Origin: Enterococcus faecalis
Lineage (GTDB): Bacteria > Bacillota > Bacilli > Lactobacillales > Enterococcaceae
Direction of reading: 5' to 3'
Assembly (NCBI RefSeq): GCF_029024925.1
Contig: NZ_CP118962.1
Location: 1,954,001 to 2,018,000 of the forward strand
DNA length: 64,000 bases
Every line of letters starts with the position of its first letter. Positions within the stretch are counted from its first letter, which is position 1. A program made the position numbers and the translations under genes. The notes below the pieces were generated by a model. The model did not search any database. It was not told where the DNA came from and was given only the letters and a program-made list of their open reading frames with translations. Shown here piece by piece: positions 10,761 through 21,034 of this stretch.

Positions 10761-11981
10761 ATGGATGAACAAGAATTTCGAAAGCAACTGACCTTAAAGC
10801 CTGTTGAGGAAGAACACATTGATCAATTTAATGAACTTCTTTCCTATGTTTTTCAAGTGACTGAAGCAGATATTGAAGAAAGTGGTTTTGAAAACAAACG
10901 CGCATTTATCAAATCAAAACAACCGATTTTAGAACTTTCAAAAGTATTTGGCTGGTTTCACGAAAATCAATTAATTTCACAAATTGCTATCTATCCATGC
11001 GAAGTCAATATCCATGGTGCTTTATATAAAATGGGCGGCGTTACTGGTGTCGGTACCTATCCTGAATATGCCAACCACGGTTTAATGAAAGACTTGATTC
11101 AAACGGCATTAGAAGAAATGCGCCAAGATAAACAGTGGATTTCTTATCTTTTCCCTTACAACATTCCTTATTACCGACGTAAAGGTTGGGAAATCATGTC
11201 CGACAAGTTATCTTTTAAAATTCGGGATACACAATTACCAAAAACCGTTCCAGTTCCAGGAATGATTGAACGATTAGCTGTCGATCACCCAGATGTCTTT
11301 GATGTCTATGCGCGATTCGCTCGTCAAAATCACGGCGCACTCATTCGTAGTGCCTTCAACTGGGAAGAATATTGGCGTTTCGAAAACGAGGAAGAACGGA
11401 CTGCTGCTGTCTATTATGGTGCCAATCAAGAACCTTTAGGAGTACTTTTCTATTGGGTGGCCGATGAGGTATTTCATATTAAGGAAATGTTTTACTTGAA
11501 CCAAGAAGCCCGAAATGGCTTGTGGAATTTTATTACTGCGCATTTTTCGATGGTTTATTGGGTCAAGGGCGATATCTATAAAAACGAACCATTAGCCTTT
11601 CTTTTAGAAGACAGCCAAATTAAAGAAAGCATTGAGCCCTATTATATGGCGCGAATTGTTGATGTCAAAGCCTTTTTAGAAAACTTTCCTTTTGAAAGTA
11701 CAGCTAAGCCCTTCCATTTTGTCGTTAAAGATCCTGTCGCTGAGTGGAATAATGGTATTTTTGGCTTAATTTGGGATGAAAATGATCAAGTGACCATTAC
11801 GGATGAACCTCTAGGCACCGCCGTTCACTTAGATATTCAAACACTAACTTGTTTAGTCATGAATTACCGACGCCCTTCGTACTTACATCGAATTGAACGT
11901 ATTGATACAGATAAAGAAACTTTAAATTCTTTGGAACGGATTTTTCCTGACCAAGAAGCTTATTTCAGTGATTATTTCTAA
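10761..11981 (+). CDS. Eis-like GNAT N-acetyltransferase
   Basis: A 406-residue protein with the architecture of the Eis family: an N-terminal GNAT domain (about 1-150, with GGVTGVGTYPEYANHGL as the acetyl-CoA loop), a second GNAT-like domain, and a C-terminal sterol-carrier-like domain. Eis relatives acetylate aminoglycosides or peptides; the substrate here is unknown. GGAGATGG precedes the ATG, and a TATACT -10 lies about 30 bases upstream. The deoxyribosyltransferase gene follows after 23 bases, so the two are probably co-transcribed. Confidence 0.85.
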   Translation: MDEQEFRKQLTLKPVEEEHIDQFNELLSYVFQVTEADIEESGFENKRAFIKSKQPILELSKVFGWFHENQLISQIAIYPCEVNIHGALYKMGGVTGVGTYPEYANHGLMKDLIQTALEEMRQDKQWISYLFPYNIPYYRRKGWEIMSDKLSFKIRDTQLPKTVPVPGMIERLAVDHPDVFDVYARFARQNHGALIRSAFNWEEYWRFENEEERTAAVYYGANQEPLGVLFYWVADEVFHIKEMFYLNQEARNGLWNFITAHFSMVYWVKGDIYKNEPLAFLLEDSQIKESIEPYYMARIVDVKAFLENFPFESTAKPFHFVVKDPVAEWNNGIFGLIWDENDQVTITDEPLGTAVHLDIQTLTCLVMNYRRPSYLHRIERIDTDKETLNSLERIFPDQEAYFSDYF

Positions 11982-12004
11982 ACCCTTGGATTGGAGACAG
12001 ACAA

Positions 12005-12484
12005 ATGACAAAAATTTATTTTGCAGGACCTTTATTTTCGCAAGCTGACTTACGTTATAATGCCTATTTAGTCGAACAAATTCGACAATTGGATAAAACA
12101 ATCGATCTTTATTTACCACAAGAAAATGCGGCGATTAACGACAAATCTGCTTATGCCGATAGCAAAATGATTGCCTTAGCAGATACAGAAAACGTCCTTG
12201 CTAGCGACTTATTGGTTGCTTTATTAGACGGACCAACCATTGATGCGGGCGTAGCTTCAGAAATTGGTGTTGCTTATGCCAAAGGAATCCCGGTGGTTGC
12301 CCTTTACACAGACAGCCGCCAACAAGGTGCTGATAATCACCAAAAGCTTGATGCTTTGAACGAAGTCGCTGAAAATCAATTCCATTATTTAAACCTTTAT
12401 ACAGTTGGTTTGATTAAATTGAATGGTCGGGTTGTTTCTTCAGAAGAGGACTTGTTGGAAGAAATTAAGCAACGATTGTCATAA
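12005..12484 (+). CDS. Nucleoside 2-deoxyribosyltransferase family protein
   Basis: A 159-residue protein of the PF05014 fold, which transfers deoxyribose between bases for purine and pyrimidine salvage. Visible family motifs are IYFAGPLF at the N-terminus, the acidic DGPTIDAG segment, and ASEIGVAYAKG holding the nucleophilic Glu. Length is typical. It follows the Eis-like gene closely and ends in a shared bidirectional terminator. A nucleotide hydrolase role is also possible in this superfamily. Confidence 0.85.
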   Translation: MTKIYFAGPLFSQADLRYNAYLVEQIRQLDKTIDLYLPQENAAINDKSAYADSKMIALADTENVLASDLLVALLDGPTIDAGVASEIGVAYAKGIPVVALYTDSRQQGADNHQKLDALNEVAENQFHYLNLYTVGLIKLNGRVVSSEEDLLEEIKQRLS

Positions 12485-12485
12485 T

Positions 12486-12520
12486 AAAAAAGAACGAGCG
12501 AATTCGCTCGTTCTTTTTTT
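12486..12520. terminator. Bidirectional terminator between the deoxyribosyltransferase gene and clpB
   Basis: AGAACGAGCGAATTCGCTCGT forms a perfect stem flanked by A6 and T7. It overlaps the clpB stop codon. Confidence 0.9.
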
Positions 12521-15125
12521 ATACTTCTTCTATTGGTTCATTTTCAAAAACTAATTGATTGTCTAATAGACTAATCGTGACTTTTGTTTTTGGCATTACT
12601 CGACCAGAAACAATTTCTTTTGCTAATGGTGTTTCGACTTCGCGAGTAATGAAACGTTTTAACGGACGAGCTCCATAAGCTGGCTCATACCCATTTTCAG
12701 CAATCCATGTTTTAGCTTCATCAGTGATTTCCAACACAATTTCTTGTTGCTCTAAACGATGAGCAAGTTGTGCGGTCATTTTACCAATGATTCCTTTCAC
12801 ATTATCCAAGCTCAATGGTGTGAATAAAATGGTATCATCAATTCTGTTTAAGAACTCTGGTTTAAAGTGTCCTTTTAGAATATTCATGACTTGATTTTCA
12901 ACTTCTTCGGGAATTGTTCCTTCAGGTGTCACACCTTCCAGTAAAAGCTGAGAACCGATATTGCTTGTCATAATTAAAACTGTATTTTTAAAATCAACGA
13001 CTCGACCTTTAGAATCTGTCAAACGACCATCATCTAAAACTTGTAATAAGATATTAAAGACATCTGGGTGCGCTTTTTCAATTTCGTCTAATAAGACAAT
13101 TGTATAAGGGTTTCGACGAACAGCTTCCGTTAACTGGCCACCTTCTTCATAACCAACATAGCCTGGAGGGGCACCAACCAAACGAGACACGGCATGTTTT
13201 TCCATGTATTCACTCATGTCAATCCGTACCATATGATCTTCAGAATCAAACAAATCTTCAGCTAAGGCTTTAGCAAGTTCTGTTTTACCAACACCAGTTG
13301 GTCCTAAGAAAAGGAACGAACCGAGTGGGCGATTTGGATCTTGTAATCCTGCTCTTGAACGAATTACCGCATCACTAACAGCATCGACGGCTTCATCTTG
13401 ACCAATCACACGTTTGTGTAATGTTTCATTCAGTTTCATTAATTTTTCTCGTTCGCCTTCAACTAATTTTGTCACAGGAATGCCGGTTAAACGACCGACC
13501 ACTTGCGCAATTTCGTTTTCAGTAACCGATTCTTGTACCATTTTGACGTTATCTTTAGCGTTCTTTTCTTCCAATTCTTTCAATTCATGTTCTAATTGTG
13601 GAATTGTTCCATGACGCAAAACAGCAGCTCGTTCTAAATCATAATTATTTTCAGCATCTTCTAATTCGTGTTTTGCTTTATCAATCTCTGCACGTTTGTT
13701 GGAAACCGCATTAACTTCTTCTTTTTCCGTTTCCCATTGCATTTTCATTGAGTTGGCTTCTTCACGCAAATCTGCTAATTCTTCTTGCAAGTTGGCTAAC
13801 CGTTTTTTACTTGCATCATCCGATTCTTTTTTCAAGGCCGCTTCTTCAATTTCTAGTTGCATTAACCGACGTGTTACTTGGTCGAGCTCTGTTGGCATCG
13901 AATTCATTTCCACTCGAATCGTTGCGCTTGCTTCATCGACTAAGTCAATCGCTTTATCTGGTAAGAAACGATCAGTAATATAGCGATCGGATAAAGTAGC
14001 GGCAGCAACTAAAGCATTGTCATGAATATTCACGCCGTGGTGAATTTCAAATCGTTCTTTTAAGCCACGCAAAATAGAAATTGTATCTTCTACTGTTGGT
14101 TCTTTGACTAATACTTTTTGGAAACGACGTTCTAAGGCTTTATCTTTTTCCATATATTGGCGATATTCATCAAGCGTTGTGGCACCGATTAAATGCAATT
14201 CACCACGTGCTAGCATCGGTTTTAATAAATTCCCGGCGTCCATACTGCCTTCAGTTTTACCAGCTCCGACGATATTATGAATTTCATCAATGAATAAAAT
14301 GATTTTGCCATCACTTTTTTTCACTTCTTTTAAAACAGCTTTTAACCGTTCTTCAAATTCGCCACGGAATTTTGCTCCCGCAATTAAGGCACCCATATCT
14401 AAAGAAAAAATGGTTTTATCTTTTAAGTTTTCGGGAACATCTTTACGAACGATTCGTTGTGCTAATCCTTCAACAATCGCTGTTTTACCAACACCTGGTT
14501 CACCAATTAAGACTGGATTATTTTTAGTTTTTCTTGATAAAATCCGAATAACGTCACGAATTTCTTCGTCACGACCAATGATTGGATCTTGTTTTCCTGC
14601 TTTTACTTGTTGTACTAAGTCAACACCGTATTTTTCTAGTGCTTTATATTGTTCTTCCTGGTTTTGAGAAGTCACACGATCTCCTCCTCTCATCTCTTCA
14701 ATATTTTTTCTTAACTCTTTTTCCGTAATGCCTTGTTGCATTAAATATTTTGTTAAACGATAATTTTTCAATTTCATTAAAGCTAAAAGTACAATTTCGG
14801 TTGATAAAAATTCATCTTGGAATTCTTCTCGAAGTGAATCAGCTTCTTGCAATAAATGGAACAAATTTTGACTTAAATTTTGACCATATTGCACATTACC
14901 GCCCGCCACACTTGGATATTCATCTAACGCGTTATCTACTTCTCGTTCAAATGCGTCAACATCTAAACCAGCATCTGTGTAAAAATTACGTCCAAAATGG
15001 TTTGGTTGAAGAAAAATTTTCCATAAATGTGCGATATCAATTTCTTGATGTTGCCGTGTCACCGCAACTTTTTGAGCTTCAGCAATCGCCTCTTGTAGCG
15101 TGGTTGTCATTTTTTCAATATTCAT
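12519..15125 (-). CDS. clpB: ClpB disaggregase (AAA+ chaperone)
   Basis: An 868-residue double AAA+ ATPase that works with DnaK to rescue aggregated proteins after heat stress. It has an N-terminal Clp domain pair (1-145), Walker A1 GEPGVGKTA (about 208), the long coiled-coil middle domain (about 400-530) that separates ClpB from ClpC and ClpE, Walker A2 GPTGVGKTE (about 610), and a C-terminal D2-small domain. GGGAGGG precedes the ATG. Control is by CtsR, as the promoter shows. Confidence 0.97.
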   Translation of the reverse strand: MNIEKMTTTLQEAIAEAQKVAVTRQHQEIDIAHLWKIFLQPNHFGRNFYTDAGLDVDAFEREVDNALDEYPSVAGGNVQYGQNLSQNLFHLLQEADSLREEFQDEFLSTEIVLLALMKLKNYRLTKYLMQQGITEKELRKNIEEMRGGDRVTSQNQEEQYKALEKYGVDLVQQVKAGKQDPIIGRDEEIRDVIRILSRKTKNNPVLIGEPGVGKTAIVEGLAQRIVRKDVPENLKDKTIFSLDMGALIAGAKFRGEFEERLKAVLKEVKKSDGKIILFIDEIHNIVGAGKTEGSMDAGNLLKPMLARGELHLIGATTLDEYRQYMEKDKALERRFQKVLVKEPTVEDTISILRGLKERFEIHHGVNIHDNALVAAATLSDRYITDRFLPDKAIDLVDEASATIRVEMNSMPTELDQVTRRLMQLEIEEAALKKESDDASKKRLANLQEELADLREEANSMKMQWETEKEEVNAVSNKRAEIDKAKHELEDAENNYDLERAAVLRHGTIPQLEHELKELEEKNAKDNVKMVQESVTENEIAQVVGRLTGIPVTKLVEGEREKLMKLNETLHKRVIGQDEAVDAVSDAVIRSRAGLQDPNRPLGSFLFLGPTGVGKTELAKALAEDLFDSEDHMVRIDMSEYMEKHAVSRLVGAPPGYVGYEEGGQLTEAVRRNPYTIVLLDEIEKAHPDVFNILLQVLDDGRLTDSKGRVVDFKNTVLIMTSNIGSQLLLEGVTPEGTIPEEVENQVMNILKGHFKPEFLNRIDDTILFTPLSLDNVKGIIGKMTAQLAHRLEQQEIVLEITDEAKTWIAENGYEPAYGARPLKRFITREVETPLAKEIVSGRVMPKTKVTISLLDNQLVFENEPIEEV

Positions 15126-15244
15126 AAACGATCCCTCCCGTTTATTGTTTTGTCTTTTTTATTTTAACATTCTTTACAATTATTATTATCCGACTTTTGA
15201 TGGATTTCTTCAAAAGTTAAGGTATTCGTAAACCTTATAAATTT

Positions 15245-15297
15245 ATTATACTCTATTGGTCAGTAAAGGTCAATAAGCAAATTGACCTTTTTTGACC
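15245..15297 (-). promoter_or_regulatory. clpB promoter with two CtsR operators
   Basis: On the minus strand, TTGACC (complement at 15268-15273) and TATAAT (complement at 15245-15250) are 17 bp apart. Two tandem-heptad CtsR boxes overlap or adjoin the -35: GGTCAGTAAAGGTCAA (15258-15273, plus strand) and AGGTCAAAAAAGGTCAA on the minus strand (15282-15298). This is the classic heat-shock arrangement in Firmicutes. Confidence 0.92.
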
Positions 15298-15305
15298 TTT
15301 TTGAT

Positions 15306-15350
15306 AAAAAAAACCTAAAACAACTAAATATCACTGTTTTAGGGCTTTTT
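15306..15350 (-). terminator. Terminator after the DoxX gene
   Basis: CCTAAAACA (15314-15322) pairs with TGTTTTAGG (15335-15343); a long T run follows on the minus strand. Confidence 0.8.
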
Positions 15351-15394
15351 CGCAATCACAACTAGTTTGACCAACTCTTTATTGCTTTGATTTA

Positions 15395-15766
15395 TTAAAA
15401 ATAAAGTTTTAACGTAAGATACTTTTTATCGGCATAGCTAACCAAAATAGCCAAACTGGTTATCGCTAAAAATAATTCGTACTCATAACCACTAAAACCA
15501 CTTGCCAAACCAAAAGAAAAAATAGCTCCGACTAAAACTGCTATGAATCCTACTGATACCAAAGGAATTAAAAAGCCAATAATCATAAATAATCCACCAA
15601 TTAATTCAATTGCCGCTACACCATACACGAAAAGGCTTGGCAAACCAATACTAGCAAAAAACGCTAAAGTATCTTCTAATGACGTTACTTTCATCACTCC
15701 ATGAATTAGCATCGTCACCCCTAGCCAAATTCTAATCACTTGAATGCCTCGTTGTTGTTTATCCAT
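15395..15766 (-). CDS. DoxX family membrane protein
   Basis: A 123-residue protein with four predicted membrane helices (about 10-30, 45-65, 70-90, 95-112) and the DoxX-type start RGIQVIRIWLGVTMLIHG. DoxX proteins are small membrane proteins linked to redox or thiol stress in some bacteria; no specific role can be read here. It sits alone between terminators, with a good AGGAG site before the ATG. Confidence 0.8.
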   Translation of the reverse strand: MDKQQRGIQVIRIWLGVTMLIHGVMKVTSLEDTLAFFASIGLPSLFVYGVAAIELIGGLFMIIGFLIPLVSVGFIAVLVGAIFSFGLASGFSGYEYELFLAITSLAILVSYADKKYLTLKLYF

Positions 15767-15849
15767 GCTTCTCCTCCTTTGTTTGCATTAAATAGCTAAT
15801 GTAACTATTTAAGTTACATTATAAAGGATAAATCGAAAAAAGTATAGAA

Positions 15850-15884
15850 AAAAACAAACGTATTTAACAATACGTTTGTTTTTT
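15850..15884. terminator. Hairpin with A/T flanks upstream of the DoxX gene
   Basis: AACAAACGTATT and AATACGTTTGTT form a stem around a 4-base loop with T-rich flanks on both strands. It is a second terminator downstream of purB. Confidence 0.75.
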
Positions 15885-15911
15885 AATCCTTCAGTTTATA
15901 ACATTATAAGA

Positions 15912-15946
15912 GAAAAGCGAGAAGAATCATCCTTCTTCTCGCTTTC
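15912..15946 (-). terminator. Terminator after purB
   Basis: A stem of AAGCGAGAAG with CTTCTCGCTT lies just past the purB stop codon. Confidence 0.8.
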
Positions 15947-15949
15947 TTG

Positions 15950-17245
15950 TTATCCTAAACCAACACGTTCAAAAATCGTGTCAACGTTTTTTAAATGATA
16001 ATGGTAATCAAAGGCATCATCTAGCTCTTCTTTTGATAAGACAGATGTAATTTTTTCATCCGCATCTAGCAACGGACGGAACGCCGTTTGATGATCCCAT
16101 GCGTAAGCTGTTTTTGGTTGGACCAGATCATACGCTTCTTCACGTGTCATGCCGTGGTCAATCAATTTTAATAAGACACGTTGGCTGTAAATTAGTCCAT
16201 AGGTCGCATCCATGTTACGTTTCATATTTTCTGGGAAGACCGTTAAGTTTTTGACAATATTACCAAAACGATTCAACATGTAATTTAGCAAAATCGTCGT
16301 ATCGGGAATAATAATCCGTTCAGCAGACGAGTGAGAAATATCTCGTTCATGCCATAAACTCACATTTTCAAAGGCAGTAATGACATGACCACGAATCACA
16401 CGTGCCAAACCAGTCATATTTTCAGAACCAATTGGATTCCGTTTATGCGGCATTGCCGAAGATCCTTTTTGTCCTTTTGCAAAAAATTCTTCTACTTCAC
16501 GCGTTTCTGATTTTTGTAGACCACGAATTTCTGTTGCAAATTTTTCAATACTTGTCGCAATTAATGCCATGGCAGAAACATATTCTGCATGTAAATCACG
16601 TGGTAAAACTTGTGTCGAAATCTCTTGAGCACGGATCCCCAAATGTTCGCAAACATATTCTTCAACAAATGGTGAAATATTGGCAAAGGTACCTACGGCT
16701 CCACTGATTTTACCTGCTTCGACACCTTTGGCTGCATGTTCAAAACGTTCAATGTTGCGTTTCATTTCAGAATACCACAACGCTAATTTCAAACCAAATG
16801 TAGTCGGTTCTGCATGAACGCCATGCGTTCTTCCCATCATGACCGTATGTTTATACTCTTTGGCTTTGGCTCCGACAATCTCCGTAAATGTTTGTAAATC
16901 TTTCCGTAAAATATCATTCGCCTGTTTCAATAGATAACCATAGGCAGTATCCACAACATCTGTGCTGGTTAACCCATAGTGCACCCATTTTCGCTCTTCA
17001 CCAAGCGTTTCTGAAACGGCACGAGTAAAAGCGACAACATCATGACGTGTTTCTGCTTCAATTTCTAAAATACGTGCAACATCAAATGATGCATTTTCTC
17101 GGATTTTTTGTACATCTTCTTTAGGAATTTCGCCAAGTTCTGCCCAAGCTTCATCCGCCAAAATTTCAACTTCTAGCCATGCCTTGTAACGGTTCTCATC
17201 TGTCCAAATTGCGCCCATTTCGGGTCTTGTATAACGATCAATCAT
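15950..17245 (-). CDS. purB: Adenylosuccinate lyase
   Basis: A 431-residue member of the fumarase/aspartase superfamily. It splits SAICAR during IMP synthesis and adenylosuccinate to AMP. The superfamily signature [11 protein letters not shown] is present near residue 265, with the catalytic His region [12 protein letters not shown] near 140. Length matches Gram-positive PurB. It lies 42 bases after purK, so the pair forms an operon away from the main pur cluster, an order common in enterococci. Confidence 0.97.
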   Translation of the reverse strand: MIDRYTRPEMGAIWTDENRYKAWLEVEILADEAWAELGEIPKEDVQKIRENASFDVARILEIEAETRHDVVAFTRAVSETLGEERKWVHYGLTSTDVVDTAYGYLLKQANDILRKDLQTFTEIVGAKAKEYKHTVMMGRTHGVHAEPTTFGLKLALWYSEMKRNIERFEHAAKGVEAGKISGAVGTFANISPFVEEYVCEHLGIRAQEISTQVLPRDLHAEYVSAMALIATSIEKFATEIRGLQKSETREVEEFFAKGQKGSSAMPHKRNPIGSENMTGLARVIRGHVITAFENVSLWHERDISHSSAERIIIPDTTILLNYMLNRFGNIVKNLTVFPENMKRNMDATYGLIYSQRVLLKLIDHGMTREEAYDLVQPKTAYAWDHQTAFRPLLDADEKITSVLSKEELDDAFDYHYHLKNVDTIFERVGLG

Positions 17246-17287
17246 TGTGCCTTATCCCCTCTTTACTCCTCAATTTTTGAAAAATAA

Positions 17288-18403
17288 TTACGACCAAATC
17301 TTTGTTTCTTTAATTTCTTCCAGTGTTTCATCGATTTCTTTGGTTAATATAGTAATGTGCCCCATCGCTCGTTGCGCTTTTGCTTCACTGTGGCCATAAT
17401 AGTGGAAATGCCAATCTGGATGTTCATTAATAATGTCCATCGTTTCATAGGCTTCATTCCCAAGCACATTGACCGTAACCGCTTCTGACAACAGTTGAAT
17501 CGTTGGCATTGGCCAATTACATAAACCACGAATATGCGTATCATATTGGCTAAAAGAACAAGCATCTATAGAAAAATTCCCAGCATCTTCTGGACGAGGT
17601 AAAATTTTATTTACATAAATCCCGCCTGTTTCTGTATAAAACATTTCAATTGAAAGGGTGCCGACTAAACCAACTGCTTTAGCAATCACCTTAGCAATTC
17701 GTTGCAACTCGCCACTAACTTCTTCATCAATTCGGGCTGGCGCAATCGTTTCATGTAGCTTACGCTCTTTTTTAATTGTTTCCACAACTGGAAATGTCGC
17801 AAATTCGCCGCGACCATTACCAGAAATCAGAACAGATAATTCTTTTTCGTAAGGAATCCAAGCTTCCAAGACACAGGTTCCTTCTCTCAGAAGATTCATG
17901 GATGGCGCTAAGTCTGAAGTACTATGTAGTACATAGCGACCTTCCCCTCGCGTATTCTTCAAGATACACGGGTAGCCAATGCCATCAATTGCTTCCTGAA
18001 TATCAGTCGGACTAACAATCGTTGCATAAGGCGCAATCACAATATTATTATCTTCCAAGAAACTTTTTTCCATTAAACGATCTTGCGTAATCGCTAAAAT
18101 GTCTGTTCCTTGAGGTATATTCGCCAAATGTTGAATCGCTGTTAACGCATCAACATCTGCATGTTCAAATTCATACGTAATCACTTGGGCACGTTTTGCC
18201 AATTTCTCTAACGCTTCAGGATCATTATATGCTCCTAATAATTGCCAATCGGCAACTTGTGCAGCAGGACAATCAATTTGTGGATCTAGCACACCCACTC
18301 GAAACCCCATTTCTCTTGCACTAAGGGCCATCATTTTTGCTAAATGTCCGCCACCAATGATACCAATCACTTGACCAGGTAATAGTGGTTTATCCAAGTT
18401 CAT
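17288..18403 (-). CDS. purK: N5-carboxyaminoimidazole ribonucleotide synthase (PurK family, ATP-grasp)
   Basis: A 371-residue ATP-grasp protein of purine synthesis converting AIR and bicarbonate to N5-CAIR. The N-terminal nucleotide motif is IGIIGGGHLAKMM, slightly different from the common GGGQLGRM. The ATP-grasp core (about 100-280) ends with the metal loop region VNKILPRPEDAGNFS, where Glu-Asn-Pro-containing motifs of typical PurK (EIAPRPHNSGH) are altered. Function is therefore likely but may be divergent. The start is the ATG at 18401-18403, with GGAAAG upstream; an adjacent GTG codon is the alternative. Confidence 0.85.
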   Translation of the reverse strand: MNLDKPLLPGQVIGIIGGGHLAKMMALSAREMGFRVGVLDPQIDCPAAQVADWQLLGAYNDPEALEKLAKRAQVITYEFEHADVDALTAIQHLANIPQGTDILAITQDRLMEKSFLEDNNIVIAPYATIVSPTDIQEAIDGIGYPCILKNTRGEGRYVLHSTSDLAPSMNLLREGTCVLEAWIPYEKELSVLISGNGRGEFATFPVVETIKKERKLHETIAPARIDEEVSGELQRIAKVIAKAVGLVGTLSIEMFYTETGGIYVNKILPRPEDAGNFSIDACSFSQYDTHIRGLCNWPMPTIQLLSEAVTVNVLGNEAYETMDIINEHPDWHFHYYGHSEAKAQRAMGHITILTKEIDETLEEIKETKIWS

Positions 18404-18730
18404 CACAACTTTCCATCACAGTTTTATCCTTAAAATCCTTCTACGGTTTCTCGTCGCAGTCTAGCCTTTAAGAGTGCTCTTTTTACATGATACAAGGAAA
18501 AAGGCTCAACTTCAAGTGCCAGCAGTGTTTCCCTTAGGTTTTCTCATCAGAATTTATTAACATACTTTAGGATAAAACAGCGGTAACTTACTACTCGTCT
18601 CTTTGTAACCAAGCTCTTTTCTCTTTTTCTCTTCAAATTGATGAAAACATTAAATTTTTCTAAACGATGATTAGGTCAAAAAAGTATGAAAGAAAAGCCA
18701 TCTGACCTTATCTATCATACTTTTTTGAAA
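18404..18730 (-). promoter_or_regulatory. purK promoter region and pbuX terminator interval
   Basis: On the minus strand, TTGAAG (complement 18510-18515) and TATCAT (complement 18487-18492) are 17 bp apart, giving a good sigma-A promoter with a roughly 80-base purK leader. No gene is seen. The left-over segment up to 18670 shows nothing recognisable; 18671-18724 holds overlapping inverted repeats. Confidence 0.6.
18680..18724 (-). terminator. Terminator after pbuX
   Basis: AAAAAGTATGA near 18679-18689 pairs with TCATACTTTTTT at 18713-18724. AGGTCA at 18674-18679 and TGACCT at 18703-18708 form an alternative, crossing stem. Confidence 0.65.
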
Positions 18731-20050
18731 CTATTCGTTACTTTCTGAGGTTTCTTTTAAACCATTGAATAAAAGATTTAAAATAATTGCGGTAATGCTG
18801 CTCATGACAATTCCATTACCAGTAAACATGCTAACAGTTTCTGGTACTTTATTAAAGAGCGTTGGCATAATATTAAAGCCTAAACCAAAGCCAATCGAGA
18901 TGGCAATAATTAATAAATTTTTGTCATTTGAGTAGTCAACTTTTGACAACATGCGCATTCCTTGGACAGCCACCATTCCAAACATAACCAGCATTCCGCC
19001 GCCTAAAACCGGCTCTGGGATAATTTGAGCCATCGCACCAATTTTTGGTAATAAGCCTAAAATAATTAAGAAAAAAGCAGAAAAATAAATTGGTCGACGT
19101 GTTTTGATCCCAGATAATTGAACTAACCCGACATTTTGAGAGAAACCTGTATAAGGAAACGTATTAAAAATCCCCCCTAAAATGACGGCTAAACCTTCTG
19201 CATGATACCCACGACGTAAATCATCTTCGCCAATTTTCTTCCCTGTAATGTCTCCTAAGGCAAAATAAACACCTGTTGATTCAACCATACTAACAATTGA
19301 AATAATAATCATCAACACAATAGAAGAAAGATCAAACGTTGGTTTGCCAAAATAAAATGGCTGTGGAAAATGAAACCACGTAGCTTGACCAACAGGAGAC
19401 AAATCCACTAATCCCAGAAACGCAGCTAAAATTGTGCCACCGACTAGGCCGATTAACACGGCAATTGACTTGATAAAGCCACGTCCCCAAACTTGCACAA
19501 CAATGATTAAGGCAATTGTTACAAATGCGAGGAGCAAGTTTTTAGGATCACCAAAACTTTTGTCCGTTGCTAAGCCGCCACCCATTTTTTCAACAGCAAC
19601 AGGAATTAAGGTCAAACCAATAACTGTAATGACTGTGCCGGTGACTAAAGGCGGAAATAGACGTTTAATTTTTGAGAAAAATCCTGCAATAAGAACGACA
19701 AAAATGCCCGAAGCAATAATTGAACCGTAAATTGCACCAACCCCTTTGTTCGTACCAATCATGATTAAAGGTGCAACTGCTTGAATGGCACAACCTAAAA
19801 CGACTGGCAAGCCAATCCCAAAAAACTTATTCACCGTTAATTGTAAAAGTGTCGCAACGCCGCACATAAAAATATCGATTGAAATCAAATACGTCATTTG
19901 TTGCGAATCAAAATTCAAGCCGGTTCCGATTAATAAAGGTACGGCAACTGCTCCAGCATACATCGCTAATAAATGTTGCAATCCTAAAACGGCGGCTTTC
20001 CCATTTGGTGTTTCCGTCTGTTGTGGTGTATTCAATTGTTTTGTTTCCAA
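18731..20050 (-). CDS. pbuX: Xanthine permease (NCS2/NAT family)
   Basis: A 439-residue purine permease with about 12-14 membrane segments, taking up xanthine by proton symport. The family motifs are visible: the N-terminal LGLQHLLAMYAGA, and the central SMVESTGVYFALGDI followed by GFSQNVGLVQLSG (NAT signature region). The start is TTG at 20048-20050, two bases after the xpt stop and about ten bases after AGGAGG. Co-transcription with xpt and riboswitch control are evident. Confidence 0.93.
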   Translation of the reverse strand: METKQLNTPQQTETPNGKAAVLGLQHLLAMYAGAVAVPLLIGTGLNFDSQQMTYLISIDIFMCGVATLLQLTVNKFFGIGLPVVLGCAIQAVAPLIMIGTNKGVGAIYGSIIASGIFVVLIAGFFSKIKRLFPPLVTGTVITVIGLTLIPVAVEKMGGGLATDKSFGDPKNLLLAFVTIALIIVVQVWGRGFIKSIAVLIGLVGGTILAAFLGLVDLSPVGQATWFHFPQPFYFGKPTFDLSSIVLMIIISIVSMVESTGVYFALGDITGKKIGEDDLRRGYHAEGLAVILGGIFNTFPYTGFSQNVGLVQLSGIKTRRPIYFSAFFLIILGLLPKIGAMAQIIPEPVLGGGMLVMFGMVAVQGMRMLSKVDYSNDKNLLIIAISIGFGLGFNIMPTLFNKVPETVSMFTGNGIVMSSITAIILNLLFNGLKETSESNE

Positions 20051-20052
20051 GA

Positions 20053-20676
<624 letters not shown>

Positions 20677-20754
20677 TCATCCTGAGGAAAGGACGGTTCG
20701 TTAAAAACGAACGAAATAAAACAAAGTGCTATTTATATTCGTGTTCTAACAAAA

Positions 20755-20790
20755 GAAAAAAGCCCATTTTGCCAAAGCAAAAAAGGGCTA
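20755..20790 (-). terminator. Riboswitch-controlled leader terminator of xpt-pbuX
   Basis: AGCCCTTTTTTGC and GCAAAATGGGCT form a stem followed by TTTTTT on the minus strand, between the purine aptamer and xpt. Confidence 0.88.
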
Positions 20791-20804
20791 TCCGCTCTTC
20801 TTCA

Positions 20805-20867
20805 CTTATAGACCAGCATTTACGGTGCTGGGTAGAGACGGTCAACCGTATTTTGACCTTATACAAG
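20805..20867 (-). ncRNA. Purine (guanine/xanthine-class) riboswitch aptamer
   Basis: On the minus strand, P1 is formed by CTTGTA (20862-20867) and TATAAG (20805-20810). Loop and junction elements match the purine class: GTCTCTACC, then CCGTAAA between P3 strands CAGCA and TGCTG. The specificity base before the terminal TAT is C, as in guanine-sensing members (adenine-sensing ones have U). A leader terminator follows, so purine binding should switch transcription off. Confidence 0.93.
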
Positions 20868-20882
20868 CTTCTATGTTTCTCT

Positions 20883-20911
20883 AGGATAGTACAAAAATCT
20901 CTAACTTTCAA
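20883..20911 (-). promoter_or_regulatory. Promoter of the riboswitch-xpt-pbuX transcript
   Basis: TTGAAA (complement 20906-20911) and TATCCT (complement 20883-20888) are 17 bp apart, just upstream of the aptamer on the minus strand. Confidence 0.8.
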
Positions 20912-20995
20912 TGGTTTAACAACTTTTTTTCATTAGAATTTTCAAATAATTGGTTCATTCTTCCATTGTTCCGTAAAAGCGAACATTAAATAGCT

Positions 20996-21034
20996 AAAAA
21001 CGCTTTGGCAGGATAGACTGCCAAAGCGTTTTTT
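20996..21034 (-). terminator. Terminator after the TIM-barrel gene
   Basis: CGCTTTGGCA (21001-21010) and TGCCAAAGCG (21019-21028) form a strong stem with A5 and T6 flanks. Confidence 0.88.

Noticed and set aside
13414-15127. Several plus-strand frames of 66-125 codons across clpB
   Set aside because: They are antisense shadows of a clear ClpB gene; no ribosome sites or domains.
20729-20911. A 60-codon minus-strand frame over the xpt leader
   Set aside because: It covers the purine aptamer, its terminator and the promoter, and has no ribosome site; the RNA reading explains the sequence.
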